Origin: Mobilitalea torta
GTDB lineage: Bacteria > Bacillota > Clostridia > Lachnospirales > Lachnospiraceae
Length of the DNA stretch: 64,000 bases
NCBI RefSeq assembly: GCF_050433395.1
Contig: NZ_JBNPXH010000016.1
Span: 62,001-126,000 of the forward strand
Direction of reading: 5' to 3'
The translations under genes were made by a program, and so were the position numbers. Within the stretch, counting starts at the first letter, position 1, and every line of letters begins with the position of its first letter. Below the pieces are notes generated by a model. It searched no databases. It saw nothing but the letters and a program-made list of their open reading frames with translations, and had not been told where the DNA came from. Below, piece by piece: positions 25,863 through 35,381 of the stretch.

Positions 25863-26777
25863 ATGGCATACAATAAAGCAGCAGTACGGACAAACCCCAA
25901 GAATAAAATCAATATCGGAAGCCGGACCTTTGATGTCCTTTTAGGTATTTTCATGCTGGCTCTGACCGTTATCTTCCTGTACCCCTTTCTTAATGTGCTG
26001 GCTACGTCGCTTTCCAGCAACCGTATGATTACCACGGGACAGGTCACCTTCTATCCGAAGGAGCTCATGGTGGAGGGATATAAGCTTCTGTTCCGGGAGC
26101 AGGATATCTTCGGTGCATACAGGAATACCATTATCATTGCAATCGGGAGTATGCTGATCAACCTGTCACTGACTTCCCTGCTGGCCTATACCATGATGGT
26201 GCCGGATTTTGTGCTCCGCAAACCCTTATCGGTGTTCCTGCTGATTACCATGTTCTTCAGCGGCGGTACGGTTCCTACCTATCTGTTAATTCAGAATATC
26301 GGACTGTATGACAGCTGGTGGTCCCTGATCCTGCCCAATGCAGTATCCGCCTTTAATGTATTTGTTTACCGCTCCTTCTACAAGGGTATTTCTCTGGAGA
26401 TCAGAGAAGCCGCCAGAATTGACGGAGCCGGTGAATTCAGAATACTGACACATATCTATGTGCCACTGTCCAAAGCCCTCTATGCAACCTTCGGCTTGTT
26501 CTCCGTCGTAGGAGTATGGAACAGCTATTATGATGCATTGCTGTATATCAAGGATCCTGCCAAGCAGCCCATCCAGATGGTGCTGAGAAAGGTAGTGCTG
26601 AAATCGGGTATTGCCAACATGAGCGATACGCAGCAGATGATCGGTGACGGTCTGCTGAACCAGCTGAATGTACAGTATGCCTGTATTATTGCCACTATAG
26701 GGCCGATCCTGCTGGTATACCCCTTTGTCCAGAAATACTTTGCACAGGGAATGCAGGTTGGGGCAGTAAAGGGCTGA
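25863..26777 (+). CDS. ABC transporter permease, LplC/YtcP type
   Basis: 304 residues with six predicted helices; the N-terminus FDVLLGIFMLALTVIFLYPFLNVLATSLS is characteristic of LplC. The EAA loop reads GISLEIREAARIDGAGEFRILTHIYVPLSKAL. It pairs with the preceding permease, 13 bp away with AAAGGAGG between them. A compact hairpin follows directly at the stop codon before the binding-protein gene. Confidence 0.92.
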   Translation: MAYNKAAVRTNPKNKINIGSRTFDVLLGIFMLALTVIFLYPFLNVLATSLSSNRMITTGQVTFYPKELMVEGYKLLFREQDIFGAYRNTIIIAIGSMLINLSLTSLLAYTMMVPDFVLRKPLSVFLLITMFFSGGTVPTYLLIQNIGLYDSWWSLILPNAVSAFNVFVYRSFYKGISLEIREAARIDGAGEFRILTHIYVPLSKALYATFGLFSVVGVWNSYYDALLYIKDPAKQPIQMVLRKVVLKSGIANMSDTQQMIGDGLLNQLNVQYACIIATIGPILLVYPFVQKYFAQGMQVGAVKG

Positions 26778-26794
26778 CCGCGATACATCGCGGT
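26777..26794 (+). promoter_or_regulatory. Intercistronic hairpin between permease and binding-protein genes
   Basis: ACCGCGAT and ATCGCGGT form a near-perfect palindrome starting on the last base of the permease stop. Such hairpins commonly stabilise the upstream mRNA end or partly terminate, giving different levels of permease and binding protein. A ~120-bp leader with no gene follows. Confidence 0.5.
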
Positions 26795-26916
26795 GTGAAA
26801 TGAGGTTGGCTATATGGAGTGTGGGAAATGCTGCCGTGAGGTTGTAAATACGGCAGGCGCCCAGCTTCTCTGCATATAGAACAAAGTGCCGGATTACGGC
26901 AGAAATGGAGGAAAAT

Positions 26917-28716
26917 ATGAAGAAAAAAAGCTTTACGAAAGTGATTGCACTGCTTCTGGTTGCTATCATGACCACAAGCCTTCTGGCCGGCTGCGGCAGC
27001 AAGGCGAAGGAAAAGGATAACAACAAGGTGACCAATGCGCCGACACAGAGCGCCGGGCAGGAGGGAGAAGACAAAGGCAACGAACAGGAGCCGACGGATG
27101 CAGCCCAGGTGGACAGGTTTGATCCCGCCGCTACGGCAGCCAGCAATGGCATAAAGCTTCCGGAGATTCCGGGAGGAGTATTGAAGCTGGAGGTAAGCAT
27201 TCCCGATTACCAGCAGTCTTCCGAAGGAACCATGATTCAGGAAGAATGGCAGAAGAGAATGGAAGCATATCTTGGCTGTAAGCTGGATATTACCTGGAAC
27301 AGAAATGCCAGCTATGCAGACAGTGAACTGGTAGTGTTACAGTCCGGTCTTGTGCCTGATATAGCAACTGTTACCAAGGGTGTAGCCGTTAATGAATACG
27401 GTGAGGACGGAACTCTGCTTAATCTCTCAAACTATGAAGATTATATGGTATACTATCCGGATTATATGAAGGAAACCACAGGCGGAGAATACTTTGCAAG
27501 AAATGAAGACGGCTCCATGTACTATTTCATGGATGGTTTCTACAATCCCGACGATATCCAGGGAGCGCAGTCCTTCACCGCGTTTGCATACCGTTTTGAC
27601 CTGCTGAGGGACAACAGCTGGAATCCTCCCACAACTCTGGATGAATTCACCAAGCTGTGTGCCGATATGAAAGCAAAGATTGATGACGGTTCTCTTGATC
27701 TGGATTATGTCATCATCAACAATACCAAGGATTACTCTATTTACCGCGGCTTTGTAGGAATCTTCCATACCTGGGATTGCTTATACTACAATGGCAGCGA
27801 ATGGGTATTCGGACCCCTCGAGGATAATTTCCGTGAAATGCTGAAATATATCAACAGCTTATATAAGGCCGGATACATCGATCCCGAGTTTGCAACAGCA
27901 GACTTCAATCAGGGACAGACGAAGGCAACCACCAATGTGGGTGCTGTATGTCCTACCCTGTGGTCCGGTTCCGTTGCGAGCTGGAACGCCGCCAAGACAG
28001 ATGATAAGATGGAATGGGGACTTGCGTTCCTGCCTAAGAACGACACCTATGGCACCCCTTGGAAGTGGGGCTCCAGAAAGCCTGCAAAATCCCTGGGTGC
28101 AACCGCTGGTATCTATATCAGCGCAGCAACAGAGTATCCGGAATATGCGGTAGCAATGATTGACTACCAGTACTCCGATCAGATGGTTCAGCTGATGAAC
28201 TGGGGTATTGAAGGTGAGACCTATACGGTGAAAGATGGTCAGAATGCCTATGTGGATGAGATCATGAACAATGAGAAGCCTGCAGTGAAGTCCGCAGAGT
28301 ATGGCTTAATGGCTTCCTCCGTATGCAGAACCGGTATTCCTTTTATTCCTCTTGATTTCAACGCTATGCTGGCAGTATCCTCTCTCCCTGAGCCCTGGTG
28401 GAACACAGAGAAGGGTTACTATCAAGGAAAATACTGGATTGAGTCCAGTGTAAACGGCGGTCCGGATTCCGTAGCTCCTTATGACAGACCTCCGGTAACC
28501 TATTTAACCGCAGAAGAGCAGACCGCTAAGGCGCAGCTGAGCTACAGCGGAACCTGTGAGAACAGAGTGAAGGAGCTGGCACTGGCGTTTATTACCGGTG
28601 ACAAGGACGTTAACGATGATGCAGCATGGGAAGCATATATAAAGGATGTTAAGAGCCAGACAGATGAAGATTTTGACGGAATTCTTGAGATGCTGAACAG
28701 CAAGACTGTGAAATAA
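26917..28716 (+). CDS. Extracellular solute-binding lipoprotein, LplA type
   Basis: 599 residues from the ATG at 26917 (GGAGG five bases upstream; the in-frame ATG at 26905 overlaps that site). The signal peptide MKKKSFTKVIALLLVAIMTTSLLAGC gives lipobox Cys26, followed by a Lys/Asn/Gln/Glu-rich linker (~27-65), then a large two-lobe binding protein with VDRFDPAATAAS and LSNYEDYMVYYPDYMKETTG segments. It captures the oligosaccharide for the LplB/LplC permeases. It ends 44 bp before a strong GC-rich terminator, so the importer is its own transcription unit. Confidence 0.92.
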   Translation: MKKKSFTKVIALLLVAIMTTSLLAGCGSKAKEKDNNKVTNAPTQSAGQEGEDKGNEQEPTDAAQVDRFDPAATAASNGIKLPEIPGGVLKLEVSIPDYQQSSEGTMIQEEWQKRMEAYLGCKLDITWNRNASYADSELVVLQSGLVPDIATVTKGVAVNEYGEDGTLLNLSNYEDYMVYYPDYMKETTGGEYFARNEDGSMYYFMDGFYNPDDIQGAQSFTAFAYRFDLLRDNSWNPPTTLDEFTKLCADMKAKIDDGSLDLDYVIINNTKDYSIYRGFVGIFHTWDCLYYNGSEWVFGPLEDNFREMLKYINSLYKAGYIDPEFATADFNQGQTKATTNVGAVCPTLWSGSVASWNAAKTDDKMEWGLAFLPKNDTYGTPWKWGSRKPAKSLGATAGIYISAATEYPEYAVAMIDYQYSDQMVQLMNWGIEGETYTVKDGQNAYVDEIMNNEKPAVKSAEYGLMASSVCRTGIPFIPLDFNAMLAVSSLPEPWWNTEKGYYQGKYWIESSVNGGPDSVAPYDRPPVTYLTAEEQTAKAQLSYSGTCENRVKELALAFITGDKDVNDDAAWEAYIKDVKSQTDEDFDGILEMLNSKTVK

Positions 28717-28759
28717 TTAAGGTATTAGAAATATTGTAAGCAGAATAACGTTGGAATGA

Positions 28760-28794
28760 GAGGGCCGGGGGATCACGATGATCCCCCGGCCCTC
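28760..28794 (+). terminator. Terminator of the importer operon
   Basis: Perfect 16-bp GC-rich stem (GAGGGCCGGGGGATCA with TGATCCCCCGGCCCTC) and a three-base loop that can open wider. The tail is only moderately U-rich (GGUUAUU). Confidence 0.75.
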
Positions 28795-28801
28795 GGTTAT
28801 T

Positions 28802-28872
28802 AAATAAAGAGTCTGCTTGTGCTGCCTTCGGGTAACGTTTACCTTGCGTGCAGCATGGGAATCCTGTGAAGC
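28802..28872 (+). repeat. Intergenic repeat, copy B
   Basis: Starts AAATAAAGAG and ends ATCCTGTGAAGC; similar over most of its length to 49799-49881 (copy A), with an 11-bp gap. Both copies lie just downstream of plus-strand genes. It is probably a small dispersed repeat family; function unknown. Confidence 0.5.
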
Positions 28873-28951
28873 GTATTATCATATGGGATGAGCCTTCCTA
28901 ATATTTCTGATAAACGCACAGACCTGGTGTGGACCATGCCCTGATGTGTGA

Positions 28952-29010
28952 AATATGCATAACAGATATGGGATTTTTCCATTCTAAAGCCAGTCCCATT
29001 TCCTTATAAT
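28952..29010 (+). promoter_or_regulatory. Promoter and probable YesN operator of the glycosidase operon
   Basis: AATATGCATAA at 28952-28962, -35 TTCTAA (28982-28987), 17-bp spacer, perfect -10 TATAAT (29005-29010). The motif-to-(-35) distance of 30 bp equals that at the importer promoter, and CCAT again precedes the -35. This indicates co-regulation of import and degradation. Confidence 0.65.
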
Positions 29011-29053
29011 GTCGGTATAAAGCGAAGAAATGACGTAATGGAAGGTGGACTTT

Positions 29054-31702
29054 ATGAAGTTATATGAATTGAAAACAAATCATCGTGTGAATCATAATAA
29101 TATTGACCGTCAGAACCCGGTCTTTAGCTGGAAAGCGGAGGGCAAGGAAAAGGAGATCCGCCAGGAGAGCTATCGGATTCGGGTATGGAAGGAAAGCGGG
29201 GAGCCGGTATGGGACAGCGGATGTGTGAAATCCTCCCGTATGTCAGGCGTTGCTTATGAAGGAAGTGCACTGGTATCCGGTGAACATTATAAATGGGAAG
29301 TGGAGAGCGTTTTAAGCTGTGCCGGAGGCAGGAGGGAGACGGTCAGCCAAAACACTTATTTTGAAACGGGGTATTTGAACCGGGAGGACTGGAAGGGAAG
29401 CTTTATCGGAGAAACCCGGGATCATGTATACCATTTGTTCCGCAAGGCATTTCCCTGCGGAAAGAGGCTGAGAAAAGCAAAGCTGTATATCTGCGGTCTG
29501 GGACACTTTGAATGCTGGGTGAATGGCGGCAGGGTATCCGACCACGTGCTGGAGCCGGGCTGGACCGATTATGACAAGACCTGCTTTTATACCGCCTATG
29601 ATGTGACCGCACGGATGAGAGAAGGCCAAAATGGTCTGCTGGTAAAGCTGGGAGACGGCATGTATAACGTACCCGGAGGCAGATATGTATACTATGAAAG
29701 AAGCTATGGGAAATGCAAGCTTCTGATACAGCTGGAGCTTCAATATGAGGACGGGACGAAGGAGCTGGTGGTAACCGACGATTCCTGGAGAATGGCTCCA
29801 AGTCCCATACAGTTCTGCTGTATCTATGGCGGTGAGGATTATGACGGAAGGCTGTGGAAGGAAGAATATCTCAGCGGGGATTATGTGGAGGAGGATATCT
29901 GGAAGCCGGTTCTCTGTGTGGAGCCGCCCAAAGGAAAGCTGACTGCCATGCCCATGGAACCCCTCAAGGTAATGCAGCGCTATACACCGGTCAGTATAAA
30001 GCAGATCCGCCCGGGAACCTGGCTGTATGATTTTGGAACCAACTTCTCCGGCTGGGCCAGGATAAAAGTCAAAACGGACGGAACTATGGCAGGCCGGAAG
30101 ATTGTCTTAAAGACAGGAGAGCTTCTCAATCAGGACGGTACGGTGAACCAAAAGGGAACCGGAAGGGGTTATGCCTGGACTTATATTCTGAATGAGAAGG
30201 AAGAGCAGGAGTTTGCGCCGGACTTTACCTATACGGGATTTCGCTATGTGGAAATGACAGGTGCCCTGCCGGGAGGAAATGCGGCACCGGAAGAGGGCCC
30301 GGACCGGAAGAAAGGCTCCGTGTCCATGAAAACCATAGGGACGGAAGGATCGGATGACGGAGACTTCCCCGTATTAACGGAGATGACCGGAGAGTTCCTC
30401 TATCCCGGCGTGGCACAGGCAGGGGATTTCCAGTGCTCCAATCAGCTGTTCAATGATATCCATAAAATCGTACGCCAGGCGATTCTCAGCAATACTAAGA
30501 GCTATTTTACCGACTGCCCCCACAGGGAGAAGCTGGGATGGCTGGAGGAGAGCCATCTGATCGGCCCTTCCATTATGTATAATCTGGAGGTTCAGAGCCT
30601 GTACGGCAAGGTGGAGGGAGACATGGCGGATGCCCAGTGGGAGAACGGCCTGGTGCCGGATATCTGTCCCGAATATGTAACAGGCTTTGAAAAATGGCAC
30701 CAGGGCTTTGTGGATTCCCCGGAATGGGGAAGCGCCTGCATTATCAATCCCTGGTATGTATATAAAAGATACGGGGATCTCTCCCTTATAAGCCGGTATT
30801 ATGATGTGATGAAGCGCTATCTGGATTACCTGGGAAGCCGGACCCATCATGAGGTGCTGCACCATGGACTGGGAGACTGGCTGGATATCGGGCCATGCAC
30901 ACCCCATTCCCAGAATACGCCGGTTCCGGTTGTGGCAACCTGTATCTATTATTACGACCTTGGAATCATGAAGCAGGCGGCCGAGCTCCTGGGCAAGACG
31001 GAAGATGCAAAGGAGTACGGACAGCGGATGGAGAGAGTATTCCGGGAATACAATCTGCAATTTCTGGATGACCAGACGGGAAGATACGCCACCGGCAGCC
31101 AGGCAGCCCAGGCCATGAGCCTGATGGCGGGTCTGGTGCCCGGGGAAATGGAAGAAAAAGCGGTAAAGCAGTTAAGAGATGATGTAATCAAGAGAAAATA
31201 TGCAATTACCGCAGGTGATATAGGCCATCCCTTCCTGATTGCGGCTCTGATGAAATACGGAATGTCGGATCTGATCAACGAGATGACTAATATTACGGAG
31301 ACGCCGGGATACGGCTACCAGGTGGTGAAGGGAGCCACCACTCTGACGGAGGAATGGGACGGACCCGATCCCCAGAGACCCCACGGCTCCCAGAATCATC
31401 TGATGCTGGGCAGCATTGAGGAATGGTTCTACGGTGCGCTGGGCGGCATGGAACTCATAAGGGACGGCCTGCCCATTGGGGAGATTCGTATCCTGCCCCG
31501 CCCGGAAAAAGGTGTGGATTGGGTAAAGGCCTGGGTAATGCATCCCTATGGAAGGATTGCCGTGGAATGGAAGCGGGACGGTACGGAGGCCGAAGTGAAG
31601 GTGGAGGTGCCGCCCAATGTGACAGCCCACCTGGAAGCTCCCAACGGCAGCGTGAAGCAGACTGTGGGCAGCGGCAGCCATACCTACCGGTTTGTAATAT
31701 AA
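29054..31702 (+). CDS. Alpha-L-rhamnosidase, GH78
   Basis: 882 residues from the ATG at 29054, with AAGGTGG seven bases upstream (an in-frame GTG at 29045 lies within that site). N-terminal fibronectin/Bac_rhamnosid_N-like beta domains (~1-300) precede the (alpha/alpha)6 catalytic domain with TDCPHREKLGWLEES, carrying the conserved Asp/Arg/Glu/Trp substrate residues, then DIGHPFLIAALMKYGMSD and GATTLTEEWDGPDP (probable base Glu). A C-terminal beta domain closes the protein. It releases terminal alpha-L-rhamnose. No signal peptide, so it acts in the cytoplasm on imported oligosaccharides. It is first in the eight-gene degradation run and has its own promoter. Confidence 0.92.
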   Translation: MKLYELKTNHRVNHNNIDRQNPVFSWKAEGKEKEIRQESYRIRVWKESGEPVWDSGCVKSSRMSGVAYEGSALVSGEHYKWEVESVLSCAGGRRETVSQNTYFETGYLNREDWKGSFIGETRDHVYHLFRKAFPCGKRLRKAKLYICGLGHFECWVNGGRVSDHVLEPGWTDYDKTCFYTAYDVTARMREGQNGLLVKLGDGMYNVPGGRYVYYERSYGKCKLLIQLELQYEDGTKELVVTDDSWRMAPSPIQFCCIYGGEDYDGRLWKEEYLSGDYVEEDIWKPVLCVEPPKGKLTAMPMEPLKVMQRYTPVSIKQIRPGTWLYDFGTNFSGWARIKVKTDGTMAGRKIVLKTGELLNQDGTVNQKGTGRGYAWTYILNEKEEQEFAPDFTYTGFRYVEMTGALPGGNAAPEEGPDRKKGSVSMKTIGTEGSDDGDFPVLTEMTGEFLYPGVAQAGDFQCSNQLFNDIHKIVRQAILSNTKSYFTDCPHREKLGWLEESHLIGPSIMYNLEVQSLYGKVEGDMADAQWENGLVPDICPEYVTGFEKWHQGFVDSPEWGSACIINPWYVYKRYGDLSLISRYYDVMKRYLDYLGSRTHHEVLHHGLGDWLDIGPCTPHSQNTPVPVVATCIYYYDLGIMKQAAELLGKTEDAKEYGQRMERVFREYNLQFLDDQTGRYATGSQAAQAMSLMAGLVPGEMEEKAVKQLRDDVIKRKYAITAGDIGHPFLIAALMKYGMSDLINEMTNITETPGYGYQVVKGATTLTEEWDGPDPQRPHGSQNHLMLGSIEEWFYGALGGMELIRDGLPIGEIRILPRPEKGVDWVKAWVMHPYGRIAVEWKRDGTEAEVKVEVPPNVTAHLEAPNGSVKQTVGSGSHTYRFVI

Positions 31703-31857
31703 ACGATAAGAATAGTAATATCTGTATCATATACCCTGATTACAGGAACACGTATTATGTTCCTGTAATATAGATTATGAGAGCAACTGCACCTGTATGG
31801 TACACCCTGATTACAGGAATACGTATTATGTTCCTGTAATATAAACGATAAGAATAG
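31693..31857 (+). repeat. Duplicated hairpin element after the rhamnosidase gene
   Basis: Two hairpins 71 bp apart: 31739-31769 (12-bp stem ATTACAGGAACA/TGTTCCTGTAAT, loop CGTATTA) and 31810-31840 (same stem with one wobble). A 23-bp segment at 31693-31715, overlapping the rhamnosidase stop codon, recurs identically at 31835-31857. A segmental duplication produced the arrangement. The hairpins could be terminators or mRNA processing signals. Confidence 0.7.
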
Positions 31858-31868
31858 ATCTAAGGTTC

Positions 31869-31922
31869 AGAAATTCCCACTCTATCATAATATTTTACGA
31901 TTCCAATAGAGTGGGAAGTTCT
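31869..31922 (+). repeat. Inverted repeat upstream of the GH106 gene
   Basis: TTCCCACTCTAT (31874-31885) and ATAGAGTGGGAA (31906-31917) form a 12-bp stem, extended by AGAA/TTCT past one mismatch, with a 20-bp AT-rich loop. There is no T-run. It is an operator or transcript hairpin in the 355-bp gap between two glycosidase genes. Confidence 0.55.
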
Positions 31923-32057
31923 ATAAACTGGACTTAGTACATCATGCACCAATGGATTTATTAGAATTTTATCTTTTATAGCAAAAATGACGGTTTTATT
32001 TCAACAGAAAAGATCTTGCTGCAGAATGTCCGTACTTTTAAGAAAGGGAGAAGAGGT

Positions 32058-35000
32058 ATGCTGTATCATCACAACAAAGAAGCGGAATTAAATCAGGAAT
32101 TATTCAAAAATCCCTCCAGTGAATACCGGGGAACCCCGTTCTGGTCCTGGAACTGCAAGGTGAGCCGGAAGCTGATCAGCGATCAGATGGAAGTGTTTCA
32201 TAGAATGGGATTTGGAGGAGCTCACCTTCATCCCCGTACCGGCCTGGAAACAGAATATATGGGCGATGAATTCATGGAGCTGGTTCAATATGCCAATGAG
32301 AAGGCAAAGGAAAAGGGGATGCTCTGCTGGCTGTATGATGAGGACCGGTATCCCTCCGGCGCCGCAGGCGGACTTGTAACGGAGAACTGGGATTACCGTG
32401 CCAGGCACCTGCTTCTTACCCGGCAGAAGAAGGGGGGGATGTGTTCCTCCAGGGATGAGTTTCTGGAGAGTATCCGAAAGGGGGAGAAGCCTGCGGGCTA
32501 TTACCTGACAGCCTACCGGATTAAGACCGAGGGCGGATATCTGAAGTCTTACCGCAGAGTGGAGGGCCCTCAGCCGGAATATGACAGCGAAGAAGAGACC
32601 CGGAACCAGGGAAGGCTGTGGTTTGCCTATGTGGAACTGATGCGGGAGAGCCCCTGGTTCAATGACCAGACCTATGTGGACGTGATGAACAGGGAAGCAA
32701 TCCTCAGATTCCTGGAGATCACCCATGAGCGTTATTATGCTGTACTGGGAGAGGATTTCGGCAAATCCATTCCGGCCATTTTTACCGATGAGCCTCAGAT
32801 CAAGGGCAGCATGGCATTGCCTGATGGGGAAAGCGAGTATGATGTGACGCTTTCCTTTACGGACGATCTGTCTGAGACCTTTGAGAAAGCCTATGGAGCA
32901 AATCTGCTGGAGGTATTGCCGGAGCTGATGTGGGAGCTTCCCCAGGGAAAGGCATCGGTACACCGTTACCATTACCATGATCACTTGACAGAGCGGTTTG
33001 TTTCTGCATTTTCCGATACCATTGCAGAGTGGTGCGAAGAGCACGGCATCGCCATGACCGGGCACTACATGTCGGAGCCCACCCTGTATTCCCAAACTCT
33101 CCGGCTGGGAGAGGCCATGCGCTGCTATCGCAGGCAGCAGCTTCCGGGAGTGGATATTCTCTGCGGGGATCCGGAGTATTCCACCATTAAGCAGGCGGTC
33201 AGTGTGGCGCGCCAGAATGGCAGGGAAGGTGTTCTCAGTGAATTATACGGAGTAACCCACTGGGATTTTGATTTCAAGGGGCATAAGCTGCAGGGGGACT
33301 GGCAGGCGGCGCTGGGGGTTACCATACGGTGCCATCACCTGGCCTTTCTATCCATGGAAGGGGAGGCCAAGCGTGACTGGCCGGCCTCCATCAACTATCA
33401 ATCCCCCTGGTGGGAGAAATATTCCTATATGGAGAATTATTTTGCAAGGGTCAATACGGCGCTGACCAGGGGATGCGCCCAGGTGGAGGTGGCCGTGGTG
33501 CACCCCATTGAATCCTACTGGATGAGCTATGGCCCTGTGGCTCAGACGAAGGTACTACGGGAACAGATGGATGAGAATTTCCGCAATATCATAGATTGGA
33601 TGCTGTTCGGGCTGGTGGATTTTGATTTCCTGTCGGAAGGAATGCTGCCGGAGCAATGTGCACAAGCAGGAGAGCATCCGGAGAAATCAGAGGATGCGGG
33701 TCTGCTTAAGGTAGGACGCATGAGCTATAAAACCGTGCTGGTACCCGGCCTTAGAACCATCCGCAGCACTACCCTGGAGCGCCTGGAGGCTTTGGCTGAT
33801 GAAGGGGGCAGGGTGATTTTCCTGGGAAATATTCCGGAGCTTGTGGATGCCCTTCCCAGCGACCGCGCTTGGAAGCTGGCCGCCCGTACCCAGGTGATAC
33901 CTTATCAGAAATATGAGCTGCTTCGGGCATTGGAGAAAGACCGTACCCTGGAAATCCGTAAGGAGGACGGGGATTACAGTGACAATCTGTTTTATCAGAT
34001 GCGCAGGGACGGAGACAGCAAGTGGCTGTTTGTCTGCCATGTAAACCGGAAGAGGAACCGTCTGGATCAGGCAGAGAAGATGAGGGTACGCATCCGCGGA
34101 GAATATCAGATAACCTGTTACAATGCCATGGATGGGCAGACCGGACCGGTGGAAGCCGAATACCGGGATGGCTGGACCTGTGTAAGTCTGGATCTGTATT
34201 CCCAGGACAGCTTCCTGTGGAGGCTGGAGGAGAAGATATCCGCTGGCACAATAGACTTGGAGAAGACAGCGACTTTCAATAGCGAAGCAGGTGCAAATGA
34301 CGAGGCAAGGGAACCATATCCTGTTAAAACCGGTGAGCTGACGAAGTTCTACGGTTTGGTAGCAGGGCCGTCAGGTTCCGGCAGAAAACCGGAAAAGATA
34401 CTGAGCACGATCTGCGAGCCGGATGGCTTTAAACTGGCGGAGCCCAATGTGTTATTGCTGGACAGCGCCTGGTGGAAGCTGAACGGCGGGGAATATCATC
34501 CCAAGGAGGAAATCCTCCGTCTGGATAATGAGATCCGCACCATTCTGGGATATCCCCATCGTCAGGATGCCTATACGCAGCCGTGGAGAATCAAAGAGGC
34601 GCCGGAGAAGGATACGGTGACCCTGCGGTATGAAATAATCTCCGAGATTGAGACGGAAGGTCTCATGCTGGCCATGGAGCGGCCGGAGAAGGCGAAAGTC
34701 TGGTGGAATAAGACCCTGTGCGGTACAGGGAAGGAAGCTTCCCACGGCTATTATGTAGATTCCTTTATTCGTACCGTTCCGGTAACCGGATTAAAAGCAG
34801 GCAGCAATGAGCTGCTTCTGGAAATTCCCTACGGACGCAAGACGAATCTGGAAAATGTATTTCTCCTCGGAGATTTTGGAGTAGAAGTGCGGGGAACGAA
34901 GGCTGTGGTAACAGCCGGAGCCAAAAGGCTGATGTTCGGTGATATTACCAGGCAGAAGCTGCCGTTCTACGGAGGAGATGTAATCTATTCCATGCATTTT

Positions 35001-35327
35001 GAGCTGGAGAGGGATCAGGAGGTTACTATCCGGGTTCCTCATTTTTCCTCGCCTGTGCTTGAGGCATTGGTGGATGGAGAGAGCATCGGGCTTATTGCGC
35101 TGGCTCCCCATACCGTACAGGCGGGCCGCCTGTCTGCAGGAAGCCATACCCTGGAGCTGCGTGCCTTCGGCAACCGCTTTAATTCCTTCGGAACACTGCA
35201 TAACTGCAATGAGGAATATAAATGGTATGGACCGGATTCCTATAGAACCAGGGGAAGCGAGTGGAGTGAAGCATGGTGCTTAAGACCCTTCGGAATTCTG
35301 TCACGAGTGGAGATACTGGAAGGATAG
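32058..35327 (+). CDS. GH106-family glycosidase (alpha-L-rhamnosidase type)
   Basis: 1089 residues from the ATG at 32058, preceded by GAGAAGAGG; a TTG at 32016 in the same frame has no ribosome site. GH106-like marks are YRGTPFWSWNCKVS near the N-terminus, GFGGAHLHPRTGL, CWLYDEDRYPSGAAGG and PAIFTDEPQIKG, followed by TGHYMSEPTLYSQT and beta-sandwich domains in the C-terminal 400 residues. Characterised GH106 enzymes remove rhamnose from complex pectin (rhamnogalacturonan II) or glycosides. No signal peptide. The GH78 upstream and a second GH106-like gene at 42930 suggest several distinct rhamnosyl linkages. Confidence 0.82.
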   Translation: MLYHHNKEAELNQELFKNPSSEYRGTPFWSWNCKVSRKLISDQMEVFHRMGFGGAHLHPRTGLETEYMGDEFMELVQYANEKAKEKGMLCWLYDEDRYPSGAAGGLVTENWDYRARHLLLTRQKKGGMCSSRDEFLESIRKGEKPAGYYLTAYRIKTEGGYLKSYRRVEGPQPEYDSEEETRNQGRLWFAYVELMRESPWFNDQTYVDVMNREAILRFLEITHERYYAVLGEDFGKSIPAIFTDEPQIKGSMALPDGESEYDVTLSFTDDLSETFEKAYGANLLEVLPELMWELPQGKASVHRYHYHDHLTERFVSAFSDTIAEWCEEHGIAMTGHYMSEPTLYSQTLRLGEAMRCYRRQQLPGVDILCGDPEYSTIKQAVSVARQNGREGVLSELYGVTHWDFDFKGHKLQGDWQAALGVTIRCHHLAFLSMEGEAKRDWPASINYQSPWWEKYSYMENYFARVNTALTRGCAQVEVAVVHPIESYWMSYGPVAQTKVLREQMDENFRNIIDWMLFGLVDFDFLSEGMLPEQCAQAGEHPEKSEDAGLLKVGRMSYKTVLVPGLRTIRSTTLERLEALADEGGRVIFLGNIPELVDALPSDRAWKLAARTQVIPYQKYELLRALEKDRTLEIRKEDGDYSDNLFYQMRRDGDSKWLFVCHVNRKRNRLDQAEKMRVRIRGEYQITCYNAMDGQTGPVEAEYRDGWTCVSLDLYSQDSFLWRLEEKISAGTIDLEKTATFNSEAGANDEAREPYPVKTGELTKFYGLVAGPSGSGRKPEKILSTICEPDGFKLAEPNVLLLDSAWWKLNGGEYHPKEEILRLDNEIRTILGYPHRQDAYTQPWRIKEAPEKDTVTLRYEIISEIETEGLMLAMERPEKAKVWWNKTLCGTGKEASHGYYVDSFIRTVPVTGLKAGSNELLLEIPYGRKTNLENVFLLGDFGVEVRGTKAVVTAGAKRLMFGDITRQKLPFYGGDVIYSMHFELERDQEVTIRVPHFSSPVLEALVDGESIGLIALAPHTVQAGRLSAGSHTLELRAFGNRFNSFGTLHNCNEEYKWYGPDSYRTRGSEWSEAWCLRPFGILSRVEILEG

Positions 35328-35381
35328 TAACGTAAGATTTGATCAGGAACATTGACCGGCAAGATGGAACAAGCAATGCCG

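Noticed and set aside
31693..31857. CRISPR array
   Set aside because: Only two units, each a hairpin with duplicated flanks, and no cas genes.
32100..33095. 331-codon antisense frame over the GH106 gene
   Set aside because: Shadow of a well-supported glycosidase gene; its product matches no recognisable family.
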